Positions 1 to 8,548 of a stretch of DNA of 64,000 nt are shown one piece after another; the first letter of the stretch is position 1, and each line of letters starts with the position of its first letter. Below the pieces are notes generated by a model. That model was not told the origin of the DNA. It searched no databases and saw nothing but the letters and a program-made list of their open reading frames with translations. This stretch comes from Mesorhizobium sophorae (GTDB lineage: Bacteria > Pseudomonadota > Alphaproteobacteria > Rhizobiales > Rhizobiaceae): NCBI RefSeq assembly GCF_002270415.1, contig NZ_NNRI01000021.1, positions 248,001-312,000 of the forward strand. Reading direction: 5' to 3'. The position numbers were made by a program, and so were the translations under genes.

Positions 1-2
1 TG

Positions 3-212
3 GCCTATCCAACGCCAACCGCCAAGAAAGCCGAGACTTTCATGCTGTTCGAGTTCCCGACAGGCGTAGTCGGCAATGTCATCAACGCCGGCACCAACGA
101 ACTGATCCTGCCCAACTACAAACAGACCTGGGCCAACATCCGCAAGATCTCGGATGCCCCCGAAAGCGTGAAGCACCTGTCCTTCAAATCCACGGAGTAT
201 CAGGCGAGCTAA
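3..212 (+). CDS. C-terminal end of an unrecognised protein (5' end outside window)
   Basis: An open frame enters from the left edge and ends at TAA 210-212, giving 69 residues. The tail contains FEFPTGVVGN and ends KSTEYQAS. I do not recognise the family. It is followed 70 bp later by a secreted cytochrome c and then moeA, so a periplasmic or molybdenum-linked redox enzyme would fit, but that is inference from neighbours only. Confidence 0.5.
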   Translation, partial: AYPTPTAKKAETFMLFEFPTGVVGNVINAGTNELILPNYKQTWANIRKISDAPESVKHLSFKSTEYQAS

Positions 213-219
213 GTTCGAC

Positions 220-247
220 GCTGCCGCGAGCCGACGCCCGCGGCAGC
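220..247 (+). terminator. GC-rich hairpin between the first gene and the cytochrome gene
   Basis: A 9-bp perfect inverted repeat (GCTGCCGCG at 220-228, CGCGGCAGC at 239-247) follows the stop codon at 212. No T-run follows it, so it may be a processing or attenuation hairpin rather than a strong intrinsic terminator. The cytochrome gene starts 35 bp downstream and could still be reached by read-through. Confidence 0.4.
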
Positions 248-282
248 AACCGTGCCTTCAATCCAAAATGGAGAGTTCCTGC

Positions 283-660
283 GTGAAACACCTGCTCGTC
301 GGCGCCACTATGATTTTGGCGTTACTGCCGCCGGTCGCCCTGGCCCAGGATATAGAGGCCGGCAAGATGGTCTTCAAAAAATGTGCCGCCTGTCACAACG
401 CTGATACCGATGCGAATAAAGTCGGACCAACCCTGAAAGGCGTGGGTGGGCGAGTAGCCGGGACCGTACCCGGCTATTCCTATTCGAAAGCCATGAAAGA
501 TGCGGGCGCGGCCGGTCTTGTCTGGGACGAGCCTAACCTCACGGAATATCTCGCCAATCCCAAGGCGAAAGTGCCGACGAACAAAATGGGGTTTCCTGGC
601 CTCAAGAATCCCGACGACATCAAGAACGTCATCGCTTATCTCAAAAGCCTGTCTGGCTAG
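283..660 (+). CDS. Secreted class I cytochrome c (c2/c550-like)
   Basis: The predicted 125-residue protein is a small periplasmic electron carrier. It has an N-terminal signal peptide ending near ALAQ (about residue 22), a CAACH haem-attachment motif at about residues 34-38, and a late NKMGF segment that supplies the likely axial Met. I choose GTG 283 over the in-frame ATG 268 because GGAG (270-273) sits at good spacing before the GTG and the protein then starts MKHLLVG, a better signal peptide. It lies between an unidentified protein tail and moeA, so it may accept electrons from the product of the truncated upstream gene. Confidence 0.88.
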   Translation: MKHLLVGATMILALLPPVALAQDIEAGKMVFKKCAACHNADTDANKVGPTLKGVGGRVAGTVPGYSYSKAMKDAGAAGLVWDEPNLTEYLANPKAKVPTNKMGFPGLKNPDDIKNVIAYLKSLSG

Positions 661-709
661 ACGCCCTTTGGCGGGAGTGGTGCGTGAGCAAACGCAAGGA
701 GGAGCGATC

Positions 710-1987
710 GTGTTTCATGCCGCGAACCGCGTTTTGCCAGCCGACTGCTCCGCAGCGCAGAGCGGCAAAACCATTGCTTTTGAAGCCGCGGTGGCCAAGG
801 CCGTGGCGCTCGCTCACACTGTCCGCTACCGGGAACATCTCTCGCTGGCCGCGTCATTGGGGCCGGTCTGCGCGGTAGCCATTCATTCCCCGATAGCGCT
901 CCCGCCCTTCGATAATTCCGCAATGGACGGGTTTGCGGTGCGAACGTCGGATTTCAACGGGGACGGCCCCTGGACATTTCGGGTGGCAGGCCGGGTAGCA
1001 GCTGGCGATGTGCGGGCGCATGACCACCTGGATCCGCGAACGGCGCTTCGTATCTTCACGGGCGCACCCGTGCCGGCGGGGTTCGATGCCGTGGTCATGC
1101 AAGAGCAATGCGAACGCTCCAGTGACATGGTGACCGTATTCGAGCGACCGCGACGCGGCCGACATGTCCGCCTCGCCGGCGAGGACGTCGGTGCGGGATC
1201 TGAGCTCGTTACGCGGGGCAAGGCTCTGTCTGCCAGGGACTTGACCTTGCTGGCTGCCGTGGGGATCGCTGACGTCGAGGTGCTTCGAAGGATCCGCATT
1301 GGGCTTCTGTCGACAGGCTCCGAACTAAAGGAACCGGGCGAGCCCCTCGCGCACGGCCAAATCTATAATTCCAACAGGGTTATGTTGCGCTCGCTGCTGG
1401 CGGCATGCCCTTGGGCAGAAGTGGTCGACTTTGGCATTGTGCCGGACAGTCCGGACCTCCTCGCCGATGCGGTCGAGCGGGCGGTCGCCTCCTGTGACGC
1501 ACTGGTGACGACTGGCGGCGTCTCGGCCGGCGAAGAAGATCATATGATTGCCGCCGCGCTGCAGCACGGTGCCCGACTCGATGTCCTTAAGGTGGCGATG
1601 CGACCAGGCAAGCCGTTGAAGGTTGGGACAATCCAGAGCAAGCTCTTTGCCGGACTACCGGGAAATCCCAATGCGGCGCTGGTCGCTTTCCGGCAAATCA
1701 TTCTGCCGGCGTTACGCAGATTGGCTGGCCTCACCGAAGTCCAACCGCAATGGTTTTCCGCGGTGGCCGGTTTCACCTGCAAGAAGCGTCAGGGCCGGAC
1801 CGAGTTTGCGCCTGTCCGCATTTCCGGTCGCTCCGAAACCGGTGAACCTGTGCTTGAGCTGATCGAACGTGGATCCTCAGCCAACTTGATGGCAATTGCT
1901 TTGGCCGATGGCATTGCCCTCTTTCCGGCTGAAGTCGCCGAAATCACCGACAGCATGCCGCTGCGCTACGAGCCTTTCTCGAACTAG
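710..1987 (+). CDS. moeA: Molybdopterin molybdotransferase MoeA
   Basis: MoeA inserts molybdate into adenylylated molybdopterin, the last common step of molybdenum cofactor synthesis in the cytosol. The 425-residue length is usual. Diagnostic segments are PPFDNSAMDGFAV (about 65-77), TGAPVPAGFDAVVMQE, LSTGSEL, GGVSAGEEDH and FAGLPGNPNA. The frame stays open upstream into the cytochrome gene, but GTG 710 has AAGGAGGAG just before it and gives the family N-terminus. It follows the cytochrome gene by 49 bp, which suggests one operon. A second, cluster-linked moeA often accompanies a molybdoenzyme; none is visible in this window. Confidence 0.92.
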   Translation: MFHAANRVLPADCSAAQSGKTIAFEAAVAKAVALAHTVRYREHLSLAASLGPVCAVAIHSPIALPPFDNSAMDGFAVRTSDFNGDGPWTFRVAGRVAAGDVRAHDHLDPRTALRIFTGAPVPAGFDAVVMQEQCERSSDMVTVFERPRRGRHVRLAGEDVGAGSELVTRGKALSARDLTLLAAVGIADVEVLRRIRIGLLSTGSELKEPGEPLAHGQIYNSNRVMLRSLLAACPWAEVVDFGIVPDSPDLLADAVERAVASCDALVTTGGVSAGEEDHMIAAALQHGARLDVLKVAMRPGKPLKVGTIQSKLFAGLPGNPNAALVAFRQIILPALRRLAGLTEVQPQWFSAVAGFTCKKRQGRTEFAPVRISGRSETGEPVLELIERGSSANLMAIALADGIALFPAEVAEITDSMPLRYEPFSN

Positions 1988-2102
1988 ATGCCGTAATGGG
2001 CCGGCCTTCGCGAGCATAGCCAGGTTGGGTGGCTGTCCCTCAGAATGATGGTGTTGAAACGGAGTCCGGGCGATCGGCTCCAACATCATGAGAGGAACAG
2101 CC

Positions 2103-2282
2103 ATGGAACATTATGCGGGAATCGATGTCTCTCTGGACGAGAGCAGCGTGTGCATTGTTGACGCGACCGGAACGATCATGCGCGAGGTCAAGATCGCCAG
2201 CGAGCCGGAGGCGCTGGTCCGCTATTTCGACGAACTGGAATTGTCTGTTAGTCGCATTGGGCTCGAGGCCGGGCCATTACGG
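2103..2282 (+). pseudogene. IS110-family transposase, N-terminal remnant
   Basis: The frame from ATG 2103 begins MEHYAGIDVS and continues with IGLEAGPL, the start of the RuvC-like DEDD domain of IS110-type transposases. Similarity stops near 2282, and the rest of the domain and the C-terminal Tnp20 part are missing. The sequence from 2283 to 2739 carries only short overlapping frames with no family I recognise. About 100 bp of probable IS110 upstream noncoding sequence precede it. Confidence 0.7.
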
Positions 2283-2739
2283 CATCTAGGAAGGAATTCG
2301 AGGCACTTTTCGAGAGATCGGTCGTCGTGGGTCAAGGTGCTGGAGGAACTCGTCTGGTGGGTGGATCGCCTGAAGGAGGAGGAAGGATCCAGGCGCGTAT
2401 GGCGGCTTCCAATGGGATTTCGACGGTGTGCGAAAGTTCGGCGATCAGCGCCATCACGCACGTCGGAAGGCGGGGCGGCCATGCTGGCGCCGCGGCGGCA
2501 AGGCGAGGAACGCCAGACGAGCCGACGCTATCCGAATCCCTATGCGAATCTTCCCAGGATCGTAGCGTTGCCGCCAAAGCGGCACCTGGCCATGGCGCTG
2601 GCGGCCGAGTGACCGGCGGTTTGGGCGGGCTATTCCGACATCATACCCAAGGCCCGATTTGAAGGAAGCTCCATTTGTTTCCTGCGGCTGAATCGCTTAT
2701 GTTAAGGGCATGTAGGCACGAAACAGGAAATAACGGTTC

Positions 2740-2985
2740 ATGGGAAAGATTGCCGTCAAAAATCGGTCGATGGACGATAGTCGCCTCAGCGAATCTCTGA
2801 ACCCAGGGAGCTTCGGCAAGCATAGTCGTCATGAAGACATGAGGCAGATCGCGGCGATATCAGGGTTTGAGGGGTTAACCCCGTCTCCGGCGTTCAAGGC
2901 GCTTCGGGAGCGCTACATTTCTGGCGAGATTTCGATCAAGGAGTTCCGGAAGGAGATCGATTCCCGCTGGAAACGGAATGGCTGA
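2740..2985 (+). CDS. VbhA-like antitoxin of a Fic toxin
   Basis: This 81-residue protein is a likely inhibitor of the Fic enzyme encoded immediately downstream. The C-terminal half (ISGFEGLTPS followed by RYISGEISIKEF) matches the small helical VbhA domain, where an inhibitory helix supplies a Glu that blocks the Fic active site; here that is the E of GFEGL. The basic N-terminal extension before it is not typical. The stop overlaps the start of the fic gene by 8 bp, indicating translational coupling. A weak AGGAAA precedes the ATG. Confidence 0.75.
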   Translation: MGKIAVKNRSMDDSRLSESLNPGSFGKHSRHEDMRQIAAISGFEGLTPSPAFKALRERYISGEISIKEFRKEIDSRWKRNG

Positions 2986-3619
2986 CCCATATCTCGTTCC
3001 AGGCTCTGAAGGGCTCCTTCGAAACGAGATCGGCCTGACAACGATCGAGGAACTTTGGGAAGCCGAGTACCATTATGCCGAAGTGGGGGCAGCGGAGCTG
3101 TTCGCTTCGCAGCGAAACATCCAACTCTCCATGCGTGGATGGCGAACCGTCCACAAGGTTCTCTTCCGGGATGTCTATGACTGGGCCGGCGAGTATCGCA
3201 CGGTCTTCCTCATCAAGGACAACGAACGGGGCCGATCCCGTTTCTGCGAACCCTCGCGCATCGAGGCCGAAGGGACTCGAGTGCTTGATGGACTCAAGGC
3301 TACGCTTCGGCACCTCGATCATGCCCCATTCGAAAAGATCGCCGAGGAATTCGCTGGCGCCTACGTCGACCTCAACCAGGTCCATCCATTCCGTGTAGGC
3401 AACGGGCGATCCCAGAAGGTCTTCTTCTCCTTGATCGCGCGCCGTTATGGAATCCAGCTGAACTGGGCTGAGATTTCCCCGGAAGAGCATAACAAGGCCG
3501 CCGTCGACGGGTCATTCGGCGAACTTGGCCTGATTTGTCAGCATTTTAGGTCGATCGCCGAACGAAGGTCAGGGAATACGGTCACTCTCTCGTATCCTGT
3601 GCGCCAAGAGAACGATTAA
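2978..3619 (+). CDS. Fic-domain toxin with altered catalytic motif
   Basis: Fic enzymes usually transfer AMP from ATP to target proteins. This 213-residue protein has the class I layout: RTVHKVLFRDVYDWAGEYR (about 56-74), the flap region near 78-92, and the active-site loop HPFRVGNGRSQK at 136-147. Its catalytic His136 and the GNGR loop are kept, but the D/E that normally binds Mg2+ (HPFx[D/E]GNGR) is Val140 and the final Arg of the motif is Lys147. These changes could reduce or alter nucleotide transfer. It is coupled to the VbhA-like antitoxin gene by an 8-bp overlap. Confidence 0.88.
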   Translation: MADPYLVPGSEGLLRNEIGLTTIEELWEAEYHYAEVGAAELFASQRNIQLSMRGWRTVHKVLFRDVYDWAGEYRTVFLIKDNERGRSRFCEPSRIEAEGTRVLDGLKATLRHLDHAPFEKIAEEFAGAYVDLNQVHPFRVGNGRSQKVFFSLIARRYGIQLNWAEISPEEHNKAAVDGSFGELGLICQHFRSIAERRSGNTVTLSYPVRQEND

Positions 3620-4249
3620 GAAACTGATGCCCGGTCAATGTCCAGACCGTTTAGCAAGCAGCAATTACCTGAGACGGAACGAGACTGCCTTCCCCGAATC
3701 ATGAAGCTGTAGGCAGCTGCATCCAGCCTGTTGACATTAACCATGTTCCGCCGAATCTCCAGTAGGGAACGATACCTTCCCTATCCAATCACCCAACATC
3801 TTGCGGTCCCCTGAGCGAAAGGGATAAGCGGTTGAAAAACGTCGCGCTACCAATCTGGTGAACTAACGTATGCCGCTCTTGACCATTCCGAAATCAGTTC
3901 GGTCTCAGAAACACCCATAGGGCAGCGTGCATCGGGAGGCGGTTTCATTGAGCTTATCGAAGAGGTGTAAACCAAAGTATGCCGATTTAGCATCCGAGAA
4001 TGCTCACTTTCCCAGCGCACAATAGGAACCGGGACTGCAGCGTTGCTAAATAGTAGCGAAGGCTTCGCGAAAGCCTAACCAATAATTGGTGGCTCAACCC
4101 GGCCCGTTCTGAAGGGGACGGGGAGGCATTCCTAGCGAATATCGCCGCAAGCCGACCCCGCGAGTTTCGAGTAGGCACGGGAAAATGAGCCCCGTCAGAC
4201 CATGATCTCAAGCCGTTACGGATATCAAAGAAATAAAGGAAGTCCCATC
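3620..4249. other. Gene-free stretch between fic and yagU-like gene
   Basis: Both strands carry only short frames with no recognisable protein. No tRNA, clear terminator or IS end was seen. It presumably holds the promoter of the yagU-like gene. Confidence 0.4.
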
Positions 4250-4810
4250 ATGCTGGAGCGCCAAATTAATCTCGGCATAATAATTTGGACGACAATCATT
4301 GGCGGCTTTTTTAGCTCGCTTGTTAAATGGGGCTCTGAGGTCAATATGCCGCCTCGGATGCCGGGCGAGATCTCTCCTCCGGCAGCGCACATTGATGCGT
4401 GGCTCGGGTGGCTTGGAGTTAATTCTCATTCTCTGGATTACGTATACCAGGGAGTAAAAGTACCAGGGGCAGTCACGCTATATCATTGGTTGTTCAGCTT
4501 TATGTTTGCGTTTGTATACGTTTTTGTTTCAGCCTTTTTTCCAAAAATTAGACTCTGGCATGGCGCTCTCTATGGATTGACCATCGCAATTGTCATGCAT
4601 GGGTTTTTAATTCCCCTACTTGGTTTCAGAAATCCGTCCTACGCAAACGGTGCAACGGGATGGCTGTGGAATCTGAATAGATATGAGTTGTGGAGCGAGA
4701 TCCTCGGGCACATTTACTGGTCGGTTTCGATCGAAGTCTGTCTGATTGCAGTCCTTGCTCACTTCTCCAGGCCGCTTAAGGGAGCGTGGGTCGACGTAAA
4801 TAGGGCGTAG
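4250..4810 (+). CDS. yagU: YagU-family (DUF1440) inner membrane protein
   Basis: The 186-residue protein is a multi-pass inner-membrane protein resembling E. coli YagU, which is linked to acid tolerance. Family features are the first membrane helix followed by SLVKWGSEVNMPPR, the segment FFPKIRLWHGALYG, and the late SEILGHIYWSVSIEV helix. ATG 4250 is chosen because AAGGAAG (4237-4243) lies at proper spacing; a longer in-frame start at 4202 lacks a ribosome site. It is lower in GC than its neighbours, consistent with separate acquisition. No operon partner is evident. Confidence 0.8.
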   Translation: MLERQINLGIIIWTTIIGGFFSSLVKWGSEVNMPPRMPGEISPPAAHIDAWLGWLGVNSHSLDYVYQGVKVPGAVTLYHWLFSFMFAFVYVFVSAFFPKIRLWHGALYGLTIAIVMHGFLIPLLGFRNPSYANGATGWLWNLNRYELWSEILGHIYWSVSIEVCLIAVLAHFSRPLKGAWVDVNRA

Positions 4811-4933
4811 CTGCTCCCGCGTTGCGGTCTTAATGCTGCCCTGAGCGAGTAAGCCGTGAAGGGCTTAGCCTTCAGACCGAACTTTGTTCGTCCATACGGG
4901 TAGTCACATCACAGCGGGAAAACCCGGTGTTGC

Positions 4934-4955
4934 ATATACATTCATGAATGTATAT
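4934..4955. promoter_or_regulatory. Perfect 22-bp palindrome, probable AcrR/TetR operator
   Basis: The centre reads TATACATTCA followed by its exact complement TGAATGTATA (4935-4954), extended by one pair on each side. Its core ACATTYRTGAATGT matches the operator style of AcrR/TtgR repressors. It lies 54 bp before the tetR-family start, so autorepression is likely. Confidence 0.8.
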
Positions 4956-5009
4956 ATGATGAAAGAGCTAGGGATGTATGTAAAAAAGGTACCTCGAAGG
5001 AAATGATTT

Positions 5010-5654
5010 ATGAGACGCACTAAGGCCGAGGCCGAGCGGACACGTGAGGCCGTGTTGGCTGCAGCAATCGATGTTTTCCTCGATCGCGGCGTAACCCGTG
5101 CTACCCTTGAACAGATCGCTAGTGCGGCAGGGGTAACACGTGGCGCCATCTACTGGCATTTCCACAACAAGCAAGAGATATTCACGGCACTTGAGCGGCG
5201 GGCCAACGTGCCAAACGAGGAACTCGGTGAACGGCTCAAGGCCCGCCTCGCCGCCTACCCCGATCTTGATCCGCTGGCCGAATTGGCAGGCGCAATTGGC
5301 GACGGACTGCGGTCATTCGAAATCCACCTCGAACGCCCCCGCATTCTAACGATACTATGGCTCCGGTGCGAATATGCCGACGACATGCAGCCGGTTATTG
5401 CGCGCCAGCGAGATGCAGACATGGCGCTGCAGAGAATTTTTGAATCCGTCATCGGACAGGCCGCCGCGCGTGGCCTGCTTGCGCCCGCCTTGTCGCCGGA
5501 ATTGGCGGCGCGCGCGCTCCTTCTACTGTGCAATGGATCGATTCTCGATTGGCTACGCGCGCCCGAAGAGTCCGACCTGACAGCCAGCACCATGCCGGTC
5601 GTGACAGGCTTCCTCGACGCTATCAGCGCATCCAAGCGCCCGCGGAGGCCCTGA
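5010..5654 (+). CDS. TetR/AcrR-family transcriptional repressor
   Basis: The 214-residue protein has the N-terminal TetR helix-turn-helix (TREAVLAAAIDVFLDRGV, then LEQIASAAGVTRGAIYWHF at about 36-54) and a C-terminal all-helical ligand domain of the AcrR/TtgR type (LERPRILTILWLRCEYADDM). Such proteins repress multidrug efflux pumps and are released by hydrophobic drugs. The expected adjacent RND pump genes are absent on both sides, so the repressor is orphaned or acts elsewhere. A perfect palindromic operator stands directly upstream. The start is ATG 5010, preceded by GAAGGAAA. Confidence 0.9.
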   Translation: MRRTKAEAERTREAVLAAAIDVFLDRGVTRATLEQIASAAGVTRGAIYWHFHNKQEIFTALERRANVPNEELGERLKARLAAYPDLDPLAELAGAIGDGLRSFEIHLERPRILTILWLRCEYADDMQPVIARQRDADMALQRIFESVIGQAAARGLLAPALSPELAARALLLLCNGSILDWLRAPEESDLTASTMPVVTGFLDAISASKRPRRP

Positions 5655-5829
5655 TGGCCTTCGGAAATGCGCCTGACGAGCAGGTCATACGGTTCCCACA
5701 ACATGGGCCAGCGCCGCCACTGGCGGCTGTGCCCGCAATGCGTTTCGCACCCAGAAAGCGGTCTCGGTGATGCGACGCGTACTAACGAACAGGGAATCCG
5801 CCCGAACGATAGGACTTCTATGCAACGGA

Positions 5830-6261
5830 ATGGCGGCCCTTCTTGTCCGGTCCACGCGGGTTCTGCTCATGTCGGCGATATTATGCGCGCTGATCGGCTG
5901 CGCGACCCGAGGGGAATATGTCTTTCATCCTCTGGCCCTTGCCGCCAGCGATGCCAGCCAAGTGGATATGCTGGTCGCGACGACGCGCAAGCAGTCTGAA
6001 AATCTCGGCCAGCTCTATACTGGCGGCCGCGAAGCCGCGATATCGCTCAACAGGATAGTCGTCTCCATTCCTCCGGATCGGAACCCCACGATTGGAAAGG
6101 TCCAGTGGCCTTTGTTCATCAAACCCGATCCGGAAAAGGATTTTGCTGTACGCGGTAAGCTGAGAAGCAGGTCTGCTGGGGAGGAGTTCAGCCCATCGAG
6201 CAGCCCGACGTTTCGTCTGCTCGACTCGACAATGGACGGGAAGGCGGCAATATTCCTGTAG
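5830..6261 (+). pseudogene. DUF900/COG4782 lipoprotein esterase, truncated after the N-terminal region
   Basis: The protein starts with a lipoprotein signal (hydrophobic stretch then LIGC, the lipobox), followed by VDMLVATTRK and LNRIVVSIPPDRNPTIGKVQWP, the conserved beginning of alpha/beta-hydrolase family DUF900 proteins. The match stops near codon 120, and the hydrolase core with its catalytic Ser is missing; the last 25 residues are unrelated. The frame can be extended to GTG/ATG 5767-5770, but ATG 5830 gives the compact lipoprotein signal. It is a gene remnant fused to foreign sequence at about 6165. Confidence 0.7.
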
Positions 6262-6275
6262 GTGGGAGAGGATGT

Positions 6276-6497
6276 ATGCGAGATTTGCCACGCGACATAG
6301 ATGCCGACGTTGTGATTGAAATCAGTCGTCTTCTCGATGACGCCGCGCGCACCGTGGCTGTAGCGATCCACGGTCTTGTCAAACATATCCGGGACGCAAC
6401 ACAAACGCGACTTTCCGATCAGGCGATCGAAGAATTGATTGTTGAAATGGCCTCGACGCGTGGTTTGTCCATGATCTTCGAGAAGCCGCCGGCCTGA
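6276..6497 (+). CDS. Small hypothetical protein (73 aa)
   Basis: The frame encodes an acidic, mostly helical protein beginning MRDLPRDIDAD. GGGAGAGG sits at good spacing before ATG 6276, which supports translation. I do not recognise a family. It follows the break point of the truncated esterase, so it may belong to whatever DNA replaced the esterase's 3' end. No regulatory site was seen. Confidence 0.4.
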   Translation: MRDLPRDIDADVVIEISRLLDDAARTVAVAIHGLVKHIRDATQTRLSDQAIEELIVEMASTRGLSMIFEKPPA

Positions 6498-6945
6498 GCC
6501 TCGCTTCCAGGGTTCAACATCGACCCATTGTAGACGCCTTAGTCGCCGACGCTCATCAAGATTAGCGTGGGGTTCGGCCATTGGCGGCATCGAATTTACC
6601 GAAGACGGGGGTGTGAAAATCAAGGGATTCGTGACCTTCACGTGGATGCTTTGCAGTTAAATTGATAATCGGAGCTACCACATTCTCGCAATTAGCTGCC
6701 AAACCTAACCGAAACGATCGCCTTCTCACGATTTGCTGCCAAGCGACAGGCGAGGGTCGAATTCGTGAATGATGGCGACCTCGGCGTCGTCGATCTCGTC
6801 GCCCGGTAGGACGCGTAATCGCGGGCCGATTGACAGGGTGTCGCAGGAAGTGGTCGGATTCGGGGTGGTCTGACTGCCGTCCATGACGCATTCTGGCCGG
6901 CCATTACGGTGTCAGCGCCGCCCTGAAGAAGCGCTTCACTCCCCA
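6498..6945. other. Gene-poor stretch with a possible decayed reading frame
   Basis: No complete gene is visible. On the minus strand one frame reads RLRVLPGDEIDDAEVAIIHE near 6830-6740 and looks protein-like, but it has no start and no family I know. The stretch appears to be decayed coding DNA. Confidence 0.3.
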
Positions 6946-7390
6946 TTAATCGCGCTGCTCCGCGAGCCAGAATTCGACCGTATCGTCGACGCTGTTGATG
7001 GCGGATCGGCTGCCGCGATCCTGAAAGATCTGTGTAGCTTCGGCCTCGCCCAAAACCCAACTGCGAACCTTCGGTACACGGGGCCTGCTTACAGGAGCGA
7101 CGACGTAATAACCATCCGGTGTTGGCACAAAGGCTTTGATGGCAACGACGACCCTTCCTGAAGCGAGAGCATCGGCCACCGAAACATCCCGCACGACTGC
7201 CAGACCTTGGCTCGACGTCGCTGCCTGTATCAGTAGCGCGTCGTCCGCATACGTAGCCGAGTGTGTCTCTCGACACCGGCCGCCTCGTGACCCGGCCCGA
7301 TCATAGTTCGACACCCCTTTGGGACGGGAAGGTCCTGCTGGCCCATGACGGAAGTATTCTGGCCAATCCGGGGACAGGAACCTTGCAGGG
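6946..7390 (-). pseudogene. LysR-family regulator, C-terminal remnant
   Basis: The minus-strand frame holds the last part of a LysR effector-binding domain of the GcvA type: DWPEYFRHG, then DDALLIQAATSSQGLAVVRDV, then YYVVAPVSRPRVPKVRSW. The N-terminal winged helix and the first effector subdomain are missing and no start codon is available, so this is a relic. The last 30 residues no longer match the family. Confidence 0.65.
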
Positions 7391-7492
7391 TGCCGTTGCC
7401 AGTCCCTGATCGAGAGGATTCGTGATGCAATATCGAAATTGCATGAGACGAGCAGGCGATACCAGTTTCACTCCTTCGCAAGTGGCGCGCAC

Positions 7493-8389
7493 ATGACAGT
7501 TCTGGTCCTCCTCAATGCAAGCGCCGGCACAATCCAGCGCGCTGACTACGATGTCGAAGCATTCGTCCGAAGCGGGCTTCAGGCGCGCGGATTGGAAGCC
7601 GAGGTGCGAATGGCGGGCGGGAGCCAGATCGCGGAGATGGCCCACAGCTTCGTCTGGGCGAAATCACCCGGCGACAAACCAAGGACGCTTGTGATCGGCG
7701 GCGGCGATGGCACCCTCGGTTGCGCGGCTTCGGCGGTCACGGGAACGGATGTCGTCCTGGGCGTTCTTCCGCTCGGTACCCTCAATCATTTCGCCAGGGA
7801 TCTTGGTTTGTCGAATGATCTGGGGGCGGCCATGGATACAATCACCGCGGACCATGTGAAACAGATCGACGTTGCGGAGGTGAACGGCCGGGTCTTCCTC
7901 AACAACTCATCCATCGGCATCTATCCGTTTCTTGTCGCCGAACGGACCGCCGAGCAGAAGCGGCTGGGGGTCGGAAAGCTTGCCGCGCTCGGCCCGGCGC
8001 TTATCCGCACGCTCAAGGTTTCATCGTGGAAGAGGGTCAGGATTTCTATCGGCAACGAGCGAAGCCAGAAGACGCTTTGTGTGTTCGTTGGCAACAATTT
8101 CTACGATCTGCGCGAGCTCGGCCACCGCGGCAGTCTTACGTCCGGTGAGCTGTGCGCCTACGTCGTGAAGGCGCAGTCCTGGCTGGGGCTCGCGCTGCTG
8201 CCGTTCAAGGCCGCGCTCGGGCTGATCGACCCAGTCCGCGATGTCGAACTCTTCCGGGTTCAAAGTCTGGAGGTCAAAGCGCGCCGACGACACCTGCGCA
8301 TTGCGATGGACGGCGAGACCGTCGAGGCAATACCACCGTTGCATTATCGGATACGGCCGCGGTCATTGCACGTTCTCGCGCCGCCATGA
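7493..8389 (+). CDS. Diacylglycerol/sphingosine-kinase-like lipid kinase
   Basis: The 298-residue protein belongs to the DAGK catalytic superfamily, ATP-dependent kinases of lipid or sphingoid hydroxyl groups acting at the inner membrane face. It starts LVLLNASAGT, carries the glycine-rich nucleotide site VIGGGDGTLGCAA (about 66-78), then GVLPLGTLNHFA, NNSSIGIYP and a C-terminal beta domain ending DGETVEAIPPLHYRIRP. ATG 7493 gives the standard N-terminus; an earlier in-frame start at 7439 adds residues not typical of the family. It follows a LysR relic and is followed by an interrupted membrane ORF. The lipid substrate is unknown. Confidence 0.85.
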   Translation: MTVLVLLNASAGTIQRADYDVEAFVRSGLQARGLEAEVRMAGGSQIAEMAHSFVWAKSPGDKPRTLVIGGGDGTLGCAASAVTGTDVVLGVLPLGTLNHFARDLGLSNDLGAAMDTITADHVKQIDVAEVNGRVFLNNSSIGIYPFLVAERTAEQKRLGVGKLAALGPALIRTLKVSSWKRVRISIGNERSQKTLCVFVGNNFYDLRELGHRGSLTSGELCAYVVKAQSWLGLALLPFKAALGLIDPVRDVELFRVQSLEVKARRRHLRIAMDGETVEAIPPLHYRIRPRSLHVLAPP

Positions 8390-8482
8390 AAAACGCCGCA
8401 CCTCTTTGACGAATTGAAGCGTGCCGACAGCCGCCCTCCTGTCCTGAAAATCGAGCCTGGAGCCAATTCGGACTTTAATCTG

Positions 8483-8548
8483 ATGGAACATAGCAACCCA
8501 AAAATGATGCGGCATCTGGGGTTAGGCTTGCTGGCGACAGCCCTGCTA
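8483..8548 (+). pseudogene. N-terminal exon-like piece of a membrane ORF interrupted by IS630
   Basis: The frame from ATG 8483 encodes MEHSNPK and then a hydrophobic helix (HLGLGLLATALL). It is cut at TA 8547-8548 by the IS630 element. Removing the element and one TA joins it in frame to VALITSERIQTWAGRGTVSL encoded from 9612, ending at a stop near 9735 where an IS66 relic overlaps. The family is not recognisable from what remains. Confidence 0.6.

Noticed and set aside
500-709. Upstream in-frame extension of moeA into the cytochrome c gene
   Set aside because: It overlaps coding sequence of another gene, lacks a ribosome site, and the family N-terminus begins at GTG 710.
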